The position numbers and the translations under genes were made by a program. DNA of 64,000 bases from Faecalibacterium sp. (GTDB lineage: Bacteria > Bacillota > Clostridia > Oscillospirales > Ruminococcaceae): assembly GCA_022652735.1 (NCBI GenBank), contig JALCRP010000007.1, forward strand, positions 40,753 through 104,752, read 5' to 3'. The notes under the pieces were generated by a model, which was not told the DNA's origin, did no database searches, and was given only the letters and a program-made list of their open reading frames with translations. Position 1 is the stretch's first letter; each line of letters starts with the position of its first letter. Below are positions 1 to 7,724 of the stretch, in pieces.

Positions 1-783
1 ACGGCTTCTGCCACTGCCGAAGCTGTTACATACGACGCTGAGAGCGATACTGTTTGGACGAACGTTTTCCGTACTACCTTCACCGACCCGTATCAGGGCG
101 TTAAGATGGCGGATTATGCGGCCGAGAAGCTGAGCTTCAAGAGCGCTGCGATTATCTTCCAGACGGGCGCCGATTACAACGAGGGCCTTGCCAAGAACTT
201 CCAGACCGAGTTTGAAGCAAAAGGCGGCACGGTCGTCGATTCCGAGAGCTACTCTGAGGGCGATGTTGATTTCAAGACGCAGCTGACCACGATGCAGGGC
301 AAGAAGCCCGATGTCATCTTCTGCCCGAACTATTATCAGGATGTGGGCAAGATCCTTTCTCAGGCGCGTGAGCTTGGCATCACGGTTCCGTTTTTGGGCG
401 GTGACGGCTGGGACGGCGTGGCGGAATATGCTACAGCCGATCAGCTGGACAACTGCTTCTTCTGCGCCAACTACGCTGCCGGTGCAAGCGCCGATTTCGA
501 GAGCGCCTATCAGGCTGCTTATGGCGAAACCTACCCGAACGGCTTTGCACCTCTGGGCTATGATGCCGCTATCACGATGTGCTATGGCCTGCAGGCCGCT
601 GAAGAGGCTGGCTTTGAGGCTGGCTCTGACGATTACAAGCAGGCAGTGATCGACGCCATCAAGGGCGGCACGATCGAGGGTGTGACTGGCACCTTTACCT
701 TTGACGATCACAATGATCCCGTCAAGACGGCCTCCATCCTGACCTTCACGGATGGCAAGCCGACGCTGAAAGAGCAGTTCTGA
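1..783 (+). CDS. Branched-chain amino acid ABC transporter substrate-binding protein (5' end outside window)
   Basis: The frame is open from base 1, so the signal peptide and N-terminus lie upstream of the window. The visible 260 residues are the C-terminal part of a periplasmic-binding fold of the LivJ/LivK (Peripla_BP_6) family, with typical stretches such as KPDVIFCPNYYQDVGKI, FLGGDGWD and FAPLGYDA. The extracellular lipoprotein would capture leucine, isoleucine, valine or a similar amino acid and deliver it to the LivHM permease. It is followed by livH, livM, livG and livF on the same strand, the standard five-gene order. Substrate specificity cannot be read from the sequence. Confidence 0.93.
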   Translation, partial: TASATAEAVTYDAESDTVWTNVFRTTFTDPYQGVKMADYAAEKLSFKSAAIIFQTGADYNEGLAKNFQTEFEAKGGTVVDSESYSEGDVDFKTQLTTMQGKKPDVIFCPNYYQDVGKILSQARELGITVPFLGGDGWDGVAEYATADQLDNCFFCANYAAGASADFESAYQAAYGETYPNGFAPLGYDAAITMCYGLQAAEEAGFEAGSDDYKQAVIDAIKGGTIEGVTGTFTFDDHNDPVKTASILTFTDGKPTLKEQF

Positions 784-792
784 TCTCAGCGA

Positions 793-866
793 CAAAGACA
801 CAATACAGGAGAGTGCGGAGATCGCTCGAACAGATTTGCTCGGAGGTCTCCGCCTCTTTGTCTTTG
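793..866 (+). other. Intercistronic inverted repeat between binding protein and livH
   Basis: Nested inverted repeats sit in the 142-base gap: CAAAGAC (793-799) pairs with GTCTTTG (860-866) and GCGGAGA (815-821) with TCTCCGC (847-853). The repeat is not followed by a T-run. It looks more like an mRNA-stabilising or partial-readthrough element that keeps binding-protein transcript in excess over the membrane genes than a full terminator. That role is inference. Confidence 0.5.
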
Positions 867-925
867 CAAGCAATGGATTCCGGGCGCTTTTGCAGACGCC
901 TATAAGAAAGGGAGTATTCGGTAAG

Positions 926-1804
926 ATGACGGTGTTTTTCAGTCAGCTGATCAACGGCCTGCAGCTGGGCAGTATCTACGCGCTGATCGCCCTCGGCTAC
1001 AGCATGGTTTACGGCATTATCCTGCTGCTGAACTTTGCGCATGGCGATATTATTATGGTAGGCGCGTATGTTTCATGGATCGTAATGAACCAACTGGGCC
1101 TTGGCCCGGTCACGGCCGTATGTGCTTCGATCCTAACCTGCACGTTGCTGGGCGTTGTGATCGAGAAGATCGCCTATACGCCGCTGCGCAACGCGCCGCG
1201 CATTTCTCTTCTGATTACGGCTATCGGTGTTTCGTTCTTTCTGGAATATACGGCAGAGCTGATCTTCGGCTCCGGCGCAAAGGTGATCCCGAGCTATTTT
1301 GAAAGCACGGCGATCCGCGTTGGCGCGACGACGATCAGCCTGACCTCTGTCATCACATTGGCTGTGACGGTCATTTCGATGATTGCCCTCACGGTTCTGG
1401 TACAGAAAACGAAGCTTGGTAAAGCGATGCGCGCTGTGTCAGAAGATATGGACGCTGCCCGCTTGATGGGCATCAACCTCAATGCAACGATTTCGTTTAC
1501 GTTTGCGGTAGGCTCGGCGCTAGCCGGCATCGGCAGCGTATTGTACTGCTGCAGTTATCCGCAGGCAACCCCGACGATGGGGTCGATGCTGGGCCTGAAA
1601 GCCTTTGTGGCGGCCGTTTTGGGCGGCATTGGCTCGATTCCCGGCGCCATGATCGGCGGCATCGCAATCGGCTTATGCGAGTGCTTTGTCTCTGCAATCG
1701 GCCTCTCCGCTTGGAAGGATGCCGTGACATTTGCCATCCTGATCGTTGTGCTGCTCGTAAAGCCGACAGGCTTTATGGGCCGCAAGATTCAGGAAAAGGT
1801 GTAA
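926..1804 (+). CDS. livH: Branched-chain amino acid ABC permease LivH
   Basis: Inner-membrane permease of 292 residues, BPD_transp_2 family, forming the translocation channel with LivM. The start ATG at 926 follows AAGAAAGGGA at a suitable distance; the same frame runs upstream but has no better start. Typical features are the N-terminal NGLQLGSIYALIALGYSMVYG, with hydrophobic segments through the whole length, and the coupling-loop region containing SEDMDAARLMGIN that contacts the ATPases. It lies between the binding protein and livM and ends 14 bases before livM. Confidence 0.95.
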   Translation: MTVFFSQLINGLQLGSIYALIALGYSMVYGIILLLNFAHGDIIMVGAYVSWIVMNQLGLGPVTAVCASILTCTLLGVVIEKIAYTPLRNAPRISLLITAIGVSFFLEYTAELIFGSGAKVIPSYFESTAIRVGATTISLTSVITLAVTVISMIALTVLVQKTKLGKAMRAVSEDMDAARLMGINLNATISFTFAVGSALAGIGSVLYCCSYPQATPTMGSMLGLKAFVAAVLGGIGSIPGAMIGGIAIGLCECFVSAIGLSAWKDAVTFAILIVVLLVKPTGFMGRKIQEKV

Positions 1805-1818
1805 GGGAGGTGCCGGAA

Positions 1819-2859
1819 ATGAAAGAAAATCGCAAAACGATTGCCATGCCGGTGCGTTACCTGATGAACGGTGTGCTGATTCTGGTTTTGTTCGGAATCA
1901 TCAGCCTGCTCGTTACCGGGGTACTTTCTACTTATCAGAGAAAAATCCTGCTGTTGGTCGGTATCAATATCATCCTAACCGTTTCGCTGAACGTTGCCTG
2001 CGGCTATTTGGGCCAGCTTCCGCTGGGGCATGCGGGCTTTATGGCCGTGGGCGCCTATACCTGTGCGCTGGTTACAAAATATTCGCCGCTGCCGGCGGGC
2101 GCTTCGTTTGTGCTGGGGCTGCTGCTGGGCGCTGTGATGGCGGGACTTTTCGGTGTGCTGATCGGCATCCCGGCGCTGCGCCTTACGGGTGACTATTTGG
2201 CGATTTTGACGCTGGGCTTCGGCGAGATCATCCGCATTACGCTGAACAATATCGATACTGTGTTGGGCCGCGATTTGTTCTATGGCGCAAAGGGCCTGAA
2301 GAATATCCCGAAATACTCGAACTACATCAATGTTTTCGTGTGTGTAGCCATCACATGCTTTGCCATTCACGCAATGATGAAATCCCGCCACGGGCGCGCG
2401 GTGCTGGCAATCCGCGATAACGAGATCGCAGCGGAATCCTGCGGCATCCAGACGACCTACTATAAGGTCATGGCGTTTGCCTTTTCCGCTTTCTTCGCCG
2501 GGCTGGCCGGCGGCTTGTACGCCTGCTATCTGGGTGTGCTCGATCCTTCGAGCTTTGGCTTTATGAAGTCGATCGAGATCCTGGTAATGGTAGTTTTGGG
2601 CGGCATGGGTTCCATGCTCGGCTCCATTGTATCGGCTACGGTGCTGACGGTTCTGCCCGAGGCGCTGCGCGGTTTTGCCAACTACCGCATGGTGATCTAT
2701 TCGCTGGCGCTGATTATCATGATGATCTTCAAGCCGGGCGGCCTGTTCGGCTCCTACGATTTCTCGCTGAGCCGCCTTGCCGAAAAGGCCCTGAACGGCG
2801 AGCTGTTCCGCAAAAAGAAAGCCGATACGGCAGACGAGGAGGGCAAGAGCAATGGCTGA
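1819..2859 (+). CDS. livM: Branched-chain amino acid ABC permease LivM
   Basis: Second channel subunit, 346 residues, about nine or ten membrane segments. The start at 1819 is preceded by GGGAGGTG. Family hallmarks are LNVACGYLGQLPLGHAGF near residue 50 and the cytoplasmic coupling stretch IRDNEIAAESCGI. The C-terminus is a charged cytoplasmic tail rich in Lys and Glu. Its last codons overlap the livG start by eight bases, so translation of the two is probably coupled. Confidence 0.95.
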   Translation: MKENRKTIAMPVRYLMNGVLILVLFGIISLLVTGVLSTYQRKILLLVGINIILTVSLNVACGYLGQLPLGHAGFMAVGAYTCALVTKYSPLPAGASFVLGLLLGAVMAGLFGVLIGIPALRLTGDYLAILTLGFGEIIRITLNNIDTVLGRDLFYGAKGLKNIPKYSNYINVFVCVAITCFAIHAMMKSRHGRAVLAIRDNEIAAESCGIQTTYYKVMAFAFSAFFAGLAGGLYACYLGVLDPSSFGFMKSIEILVMVVLGGMGSMLGSIVSATVLTVLPEALRGFANYRMVIYSLALIIMMIFKPGGLFGSYDFSLSRLAEKALNGELFRKKKADTADEEGKSNG

Positions 2860-3688
2860 GGAAAAGCTGTACAGTATCCCTTCCGGCGGCTTTTTAACCG
2901 AGCGCGACAAAAATAAAAAGCCGATTCTGGATGTCCGCGAACTTGGCATCGACTTTGGCGGCCTGACGGCCGTCGACGGCTTTAACCTGATGATCGGCCG
3001 CAGCGAGATTACGGGCTTGATCGGCCCGAACGGCGCCGGCAAGACGACGGTGTTCAATCTGCTGACAAACGTCTACCAGCCGACGCGCGGCGCCATTTTG
3101 CTCGACGGCATCCCGACGGCGGGCAAAAAGACGTATCAGGTGAACCGCATGGGCGTGGCCCGTACCTTCCAGAATATCCGTCTGTTCAAGGACATTTCCG
3201 TGATCGACAACGTGAAAGTTGGTATGCACGAATCGCTGCACTGCAACCTTGGTGCTTCCATCCTGCGTTTGCCGAACTACTGGAAAGAGGAAAAGCGTAC
3301 CACCGAGCGCGCGCTGGAGCTGCTGGATATTTTCAGCATGGCCGATTTGGCCGACGCTACGGCAGGCAGCCTGCCTTACGGCGCACAGCGCCGGCTGGAG
3401 ATTGTGCGCGCACTGGCGACAGATCCGAAGCTGCTGCTTCTGGATGAGCCGGCGGCCGGTATGAACCCCTCGGAGACGGCCGAGCTGATGGAAAACATCT
3501 GCAAAATCCGCGATCAGTTTAATATTGCTGTTTTGCTGATCGAGCATGATATGAACCTTGTCATGGGCATCTGCGAGGGCATCGCCGTGCTGAACTTTGG
3601 CCGTATCATCGCCAAAGGTACGCCGGAAGAAATTCGCAACAACCCGCAGGTCATTGAAGCCTATCTGGGCAAGAAAAAGGAGGGCTGA
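2852..3688 (+). CDS. livG: Branched-chain amino acid ABC ATPase LivG
   Basis: ATP-binding subunit of 278 residues that drives the LivHM channel from the cytoplasmic face. Walker A GPNGAGKTT is at residues 58-66. The signature is LPYGAQRRLEIVRAL, the Y-G-A/Q-Q variant normal for LivG, followed by Walker B LLLLDEPAAGMNP and the switch histidine in LLIEHDMNLV. A 20-residue polar extension precedes the ABC core. It overlaps livM by eight bases and is followed by livF after three bases. Confidence 0.96.
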   Translation: MAEEKLYSIPSGGFLTERDKNKKPILDVRELGIDFGGLTAVDGFNLMIGRSEITGLIGPNGAGKTTVFNLLTNVYQPTRGAILLDGIPTAGKKTYQVNRMGVARTFQNIRLFKDISVIDNVKVGMHESLHCNLGASILRLPNYWKEEKRTTERALELLDIFSMADLADATAGSLPYGAQRRLEIVRALATDPKLLLLDEPAAGMNPSETAELMENICKIRDQFNIAVLLIEHDMNLVMGICEGIAVLNFGRIIAKGTPEEIRNNPQVIEAYLGKKKEG

Positions 3689-3691
3689 CAC

Positions 3692-4405
3692 ATGGCACAA
3701 ACGGTTCTGAATGTCGACAACATCAATGTGTATTACGGCAACATCCATGCGATCCGTGACATCTCGTTTCATGTGGATGAGGGCGAGATCGTGACGCTGA
3801 TCGGCGCGAACGGCGCCGGCAAATCGACCAACCTGAAAACCATTTCCGGCCTGCTGCACTCTAAAACAGGGGACATTACCTTCCGCGATAAGAGTATCAA
3901 GGGCATGAAGGCCCATAAAATCGTGCAGGCCGGTTTGGCACAGGTGCCGGAAGGCCGCCATGTGTTTTTGCACATGTCCGTGGAAGAAAACCTGGAGATG
4001 GGCGGCTATACGCAGCCCGCATCCACGATCGGGCCGAACATGGAAAAGGCATTTTCGCTTTTCCCGCGCCTGAAGGAGCGCCGCCGCCAGATGGCGGGCA
4101 CCCTTTCCGGCGGCGAGCAGCAGATGCTGGCGATGGGCCGCGCTTTGATGAGCGGCGCTTCTATGCTGATGCTGGATGAGCCTTCGATGGGCCTTTCCCC
4201 GCTGCTTGTGCAGGAGATTTTTGACATTATCAAAAGCGTGAACAAGCAGGGCATGACGATCCTGCTTGTGGAACAGAACGCGCAGATGGCGCTTTCTATC
4301 GCAGACCGGGCCTACGTGCTGGAAACAGGCAAGATCGTGATGGAAGGTACCGGCGCCGAGCTGCTGACCAACGAAAAAGTACGCAGCGCCTACCTCGGCG
4401 GCTAA
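3692..4405 (+). CDS. livF: Branched-chain amino acid ABC ATPase LivF
   Basis: Second ATPase subunit, 237 residues, pairing with LivG. Walker A GANGAGKST, with the following residues NLKTISG, lies near residue 37. The LivF-type stretch VPEGRHVFLHMSVEENL, signature LSGGEQQMLAMGRAL, Walker B LMLDEPSMGLSP and switch LLVEQNAQMAL are all present. It is the last gene of the liv operon; a strong terminator follows about 110 bases downstream. Confidence 0.96.
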   Translation: MAQTVLNVDNINVYYGNIHAIRDISFHVDEGEIVTLIGANGAGKSTNLKTISGLLHSKTGDITFRDKSIKGMKAHKIVQAGLAQVPEGRHVFLHMSVEENLEMGGYTQPASTIGPNMEKAFSLFPRLKERRRQMAGTLSGGEQQMLAMGRALMSGASMLMLDEPSMGLSPLLVQEIFDIIKSVNKQGMTILLVEQNAQMALSIADRAYVLETGKIVMEGTGAELLTNEKVRSAYLGG

Positions 4406-4513
4406 ACTGCCTTTTGCCTTGCGTACCAAAAGGCCCGCAGGTAAGCCGCGCTGCTGCGGTATAAAAGTGCCGCGGTAAGCAAGGGCTTTTCCACCGGAAA
4501 CCGTAAGCAAACA

Positions 4514-4565
4514 AAACACCGCCCCGCATGGACTTGAAAAAGCCGATGCGGGGCGGTGTTTTTTC
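4514..4565 (+). terminator. Terminator of liv operon (probably bidirectional)
   Basis: Perfect 16-base inverted repeat AAACACCGCCCCGCAT (4514-4529) / ATGCGGGGCGGTGTTT (4546-4561), followed by T residues on the plus strand and flanked by A residues that become T on the minus strand. It lies between the convergent liv and feo operons and could serve both. Confidence 0.88.
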
Positions 4566-4577
4566 TGTTTTATGCTT

Positions 4578-4736
4578 TTAGTGAGGGGCTTTTTGGCTTT
4601 GCCCACAGGCGGCGCCGCAGTGGGCGCAATCGCCCGAGCAGCCGCCGCAGTGTGCCTTGCTGCGGCGCACGGCGCGCAGCGCATACAGCGCCCAAAAAGC
4701 AATGGGCAGCAAAATCACGAAATCGAGCAGCTTCAT
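4578..4736 (-). CDS. FeoB-associated Cys-rich membrane protein
   Basis: Small 52-residue protein that starts at 4736 after AAGAAAGGAGC. One N-terminal hydrophobic helix (MKLLDFVILLPIAFWALYAL) is followed by a basic patch and a Cys-rich tail containing CGGCSGDCAHCGAAC. This is the layout of the FeoB-associated Cys-rich family. It lies 14 bases downstream of feoB, so it is probably cotranscribed and may handle iron or an accessory step of ferrous uptake. The biochemical role is not established. Confidence 0.85.
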   Translation of the reverse strand: MKLLDFVILLPIAFWALYALRAVRRSKAHCGGCSGDCAHCGAACGQSQKAPH

Positions 4737-4750
4737 AAAAAGCTCCTTTC

Positions 4751-6736
4751 TTAAAGCAACAGCCCGGCCAGCTGGTAAACGAGAAACGCCGCCAGCCAAG
4801 CGAAGGCACATTGGTATATGACAACGGCGGCTGCTTTCCAACCGCTGGCAAGCTCGCGCTTAAACGCCGAGATCGCCGCAACACACGGCGCATACAGCAG
4901 CGTGAAAACCAAAAAGCTGATGGCCGAGCGCGCCGTCAGCAGCGAAGAAAGCGCACCGTTTGTAAGCATTTCCAGCGTACTGATCACGGATTCCTTGGCG
5001 ATAAAGCCGGAAACCAGCGCCGTAACCACACGCCAATCGCCAAAGCCGAGTGGTGCAAACACAATCGCGATGCTGCGGCCTGCGGCGGCGAGCAGGCTGA
5101 GCGATGAATCCGTCACGACATTCAGGCGCGTGTCAAACGTTTGCAAAAACCAGACGGCGAGCGTGGCGACAAAGATGATGGTAAAGGCGCGCTCGAGGAA
5201 ATCCTTTGCTTTTTCCCACATCAGCAGTAGGACAGAGCGCGGAGAGGGCAAGCGGTAGTTGGGCAACTCCATCACAAAAGGAACAGGCTTGCCGCGCAGC
5301 ACTGTCTGGCCCATCAGCTTAGCGGAAAGGATGCCGGCGAGGATGCCGCCGGCATATAGGCATACCATGCACAGCGCGCCGCGCCCCGGGAAAAATGCCG
5401 CCGCAATAATTGCGTAGATTGGGATTTTGGCCGAGCAACTCATAAACGGGGTCAGCAGGATCGTCATTTTGCGGTCACGCTCAGAGGAAAGGGTGCGCGC
5501 CGACATCACGGCGGGCACTGTGCACCCAAAGCCGATCAGCATCGGGACAATGCTGCGCCCGGAAAGGCCGATCTTGCGCAGCAGGCTGTCCATCACAAAG
5601 GCTACACGCGCCATATAGCCGGTGTCCTCGAGGATTGAGAGGAAAAAGAACAGCACTACGATGATGGGCAGAAAGGAAAGTACACTGCCGACGCCCTGAA
5701 AAATGCCGTCGATGATAAGGCTATGTACCACAGGGCTGATGCCGTAGGCCGTCAGCCCGGCATCCGCGATGGCCGACAGCGCGTCGATCCCCATCGCCAG
5801 CCAATCGCTGAAAAGTGCGCCGAGCACATCGAACGTCAGCCAAAAAATCAGCAGCATTACGCCGAGAAAAATTGGCACGGCCGCATAGCGGTTTGTCAGG
5901 ATGGCATCCAGCTTTTCGCTGCGCGTGCGGTCGCGGTTTTCCTGCGGGCGGTGGACAGAGGCGGCCACGGCGGCCTCGATAAAGCTGTAACGCATATCCG
6001 CCAACGCGGCGTTACGGTCAAGCCCGCGTTCTTCTTCCATCTGGCATACACAATGCTCGATGGATTCCAGCTCGTTCGGTTCGAGCAGAAGCTGCTTTTG
6101 GATGTCCTTGTCGCCTTCGATCAGCTTGGTGGCGGCAAAACGGCGTGGAATGCCGGCGTTTGTGGCATGGTCCTCGATTTGATGCATGATGGAATGGATG
6201 CAGCGGTGCACCGGGCCTGGCGAGCACAAATCGCGTACGGTAGGCAGCGTTTTTTCCTGTACCGTGCGTTCCAGCACATCCACCAGCTCGCTGACGCCCT
6301 CGTTTTTCGCGGCGCTGATCGGCACAACGGGCATGCCGAGCGCTTCGCTTAGCTTTTTGACGTCAATCGACCAGCCGTTGGCGCGTACTTCGTCCATCAT
6401 ATTTAGCGCGACGACCATCGGAATGCGCAGATCCATCATTTGCAGCGTTAAGTAAAGGTTGCGCTCGATGTTGGTGGCGTCGACGATATTGATGATGCCA
6501 TCGGGCTTATTCTGCAAGAGAAAATCGCGCGTGACGATCTCCTCGCTGGAATAGGGGCGGATGGAATAGATACCGGGCAGATCGACGATCGACATCTGCT
6601 TGTGGCCGCGGATCTCGCCGCTTTTCTGCTCGACCGTGACGCCGGGAAAGTTTCCGACATGCTGGTTCGAGCCTGTCAGCTGGTTAAACAGCGTTGTTTT
6701 GCCGCAGTTCTGATTGCCTGCCAATGCAAGAATCAT
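4751..6736 (-). CDS. feoB: Ferrous iron transporter FeoB
   Basis: Polytopic membrane GTPase of 661 residues importing Fe2+. The N-terminal G domain has G1 GNQNCGKTT (residues 7-15), G3 DLPGIYS and G4 NMMD. A helical spacer follows, then two Gate domains with about ten membrane helices; GRSIVPMLIGFGCTVPAVM and the later FIAKESVISTLE are conserved FeoB gate regions. It is shorter than the enterobacterial protein, as is common in Firmicutes. It overlaps feoA by four bases. Confidence 0.97.
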   Translation of the reverse strand: MILALAGNQNCGKTTLFNQLTGSNQHVGNFPGVTVEQKSGEIRGHKQMSIVDLPGIYSIRPYSSEEIVTRDFLLQNKPDGIINIVDATNIERNLYLTLQMMDLRIPMVVALNMMDEVRANGWSIDVKKLSEALGMPVVPISAAKNEGVSELVDVLERTVQEKTLPTVRDLCSPGPVHRCIHSIMHQIEDHATNAGIPRRFAATKLIEGDKDIQKQLLLEPNELESIEHCVCQMEEERGLDRNAALADMRYSFIEAAVAASVHRPQENRDRTRSEKLDAILTNRYAAVPIFLGVMLLIFWLTFDVLGALFSDWLAMGIDALSAIADAGLTAYGISPVVHSLIIDGIFQGVGSVLSFLPIIVVLFFFLSILEDTGYMARVAFVMDSLLRKIGLSGRSIVPMLIGFGCTVPAVMSARTLSSERDRKMTILLTPFMSCSAKIPIYAIIAAAFFPGRGALCMVCLYAGGILAGILSAKLMGQTVLRGKPVPFVMELPNYRLPSPRSVLLLMWEKAKDFLERAFTIIFVATLAVWFLQTFDTRLNVVTDSSLSLLAAAGRSIAIVFAPLGFGDWRVVTALVSGFIAKESVISTLEMLTNGALSSLLTARSAISFLVFTLLYAPCVAAISAFKRELASGWKAAAVVIYQCAFAWLAAFLVYQLAGLLL

Positions 6737-6954
6737 ACCGAAGCCTCCTTTGCGGCGGGCGTAACGGTGATGCGCGCGGCATCATCCTTGCGCAGGGTTA
6801 GGCGATAGCCGCGTACCAGCAATTCGATCGGGTCGCCCATCGGGGCCACTTTTTGTACGCTGACGGCCGTGCCGGGAATTAGGCCCATATCCAAAAGACG
6901 GCAGCGCAGCGCGTCCTCGCCGCTGACCTGCCGGATCACGGCGGGCTGCTTCAA
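6733..6954 (-). CDS. feoA: Ferrous iron transport protein FeoA (start codon problematic)
   Basis: SH3-like cytoplasmic partner of FeoB; LLDMGLIPGTAVSVQKVAPM with GDPIELLVRGYRLTLRK is characteristic. The interval given uses the only canonical in-frame start, a TTG at 6954 (73 residues), but FeoA-like sequence (TLAQIP) continues upstream in the same frame. An ideal AGGAGG lies further upstream with no ATG, GTG or TTG at proper spacing. One G inserted between 6973 and 6972 would create ATG seven bases after AGGAGG and give an 80-residue protein. Either a start-codon mutation or a base-call error is likely. Confidence 0.85.
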   Translation of the reverse strand: MKQPAVIRQVSGEDALRCRLLDMGLIPGTAVSVQKVAPMGDPIELLVRGYRLTLRKDDAARITVTPAAKEASV

Positions 6955-6987
6955 AGGAATTTGTGCTAAAGTATCGTCGTACCTCCT

Positions 6988-7031
6988 GTAAGTTATCTAT
7001 AACTAACATAAGTTAGTCTAGTATAACTTAC
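6988..7031 (-). promoter_or_regulatory. feo operon control region: nested dyads and -10 element
   Basis: A perfect 9-base inverted repeat GTAAGTTAT (6988-6996) / ATAACTTAC (7023-7031) encloses further copies of TAAGTTA and its complement, including CTAAC/GTTAG around 7004-7017. On the minus strand TATACT (7025-7020) can be read as a -10 box within the dyads. The position just upstream of feoA suggests an operator for a metal-dependent repressor of the DtxR/IdeR or Fur type. No regulator gene is in the window, so its identity is inference. Confidence 0.55.
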
Positions 7032-7121
7032 GCAAAAAAGCAAGCTGTGCAAAAATGAAAGTTTGCGTTTGCAGGCTTTGAAAAATTGGGCAAGCTGCAC
7101 AAAAAACCAAAAAATGAGCAC

Positions 7122-7157
7122 AAAAAATCCCCCTGCGGAAAAGATTCCGCAAGGGGG
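7122..7157 (-). terminator. Terminator of J-TPR/hscC/membrane-protein operon
   Basis: Read on the minus strand, CCCCCTTGCGGAA and TTCCGCAGGGGG form a stem with a short loop, followed by ATTTTTTG. It lies 16 bases after the last gene of the operon. The remaining sequence to the feo control region (about 90 bases) shows nothing else I can support. Confidence 0.85.
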
Positions 7158-7172
7158 AAAGCAAGGATACAA

Positions 7173-7724
7173 TTATAAAAAGAGGAAAAGAAAATTTTCT
7201 ATGCAGGCGGCGGCGCCAAACACAACGGCAGCCTGTGCACAGCGGCGACAGGAGGGATTCCACACCTTTTTGCCGTTTATGGTTTCCCGGCAGGACACCA
7301 GCGAAATCGCAATCGCCAGCACACCGGGCAAAAAAGCGAAGATGCCGTAAAGCAGCCCTAATACGCCGAACAGCAGGGCAAAAAAGGCGAGAATTGGCTT
7401 TTTGCGGGAGATTACGGGCGCTTGGCGCGGCGGCTCGGTGTAGCCTTTTGGCTCGGGATAAAAGGTGGCGGCCGTATCGGCATAGGTTTCGGTGTTTGCA
7501 TACGCGGGCAGCGCATCCGGCGCAGCTGCGGCCGGCAGTTTTTGCCGCTGCGTCCATACGGCAGCGGTGATACAGGCTGCAAGCATCAGGACAATCAAAA
7601 CCAGCACCGCCGGCACAAAAAATCTTACGCAGGAAAAGGAAAGCACCAACACACCGGGGCAGCACACGGCCAGCACAACCAGCACCGGCAGCCACAAAAA
7701 CGTTTTGCGCAAATCTGCATTCAT
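7173..7724 (-). CDS. Small membrane protein of unknown function, coupled to hscC
   Basis: Protein of 183 residues. Two hydrophobic segments lie in the first 55 residues, then a polar Pro/Ala/Tyr-rich linker (about 60-105) and a [20 protein letters not shown] hairpin around 115-140, followed by a Cys-containing C-terminus. The last part resembles the short DUF4190-like membrane domain, but the match is only by pattern. ATG at 7724 overlaps the hscC stop (ATGA), so translation is probably coupled. It may tether or report on the HscC/J-TPR pair at the membrane; that is inference. Confidence 0.7.
   Translation of the reverse strand: MNADLRKTFLWLPVLVVLAVCCPGVLVLSFSCVRFFVPAVLVLIVLMLAACITAAVWTQRQKLPAAAAPDALPAYANTETYADTAATFYPEPKGYTEPPRQAPVISRKKPILAFFALLFGVLGLLYGIFAFLPGVLAIAISLVSCRETINGKKVWNPSCRRCAQAAVVFGAAACIENFLFLFL

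Noticed and set aside
2894..4702. 602-codon minus-strand frame opposite livG/livF
   Set aside because: Antisense shadow of two clear ABC ATPase genes; composition is implausible and no domain is visible.
6955..7009. Alternative feoA-region frame starting at an ATG at 7009 (minus)
   Set aside because: This ATG is in a different frame (encoding NSFEAARRD) that does not continue as FeoA; only the frame with TLAQIPLKQPAV matches the family.
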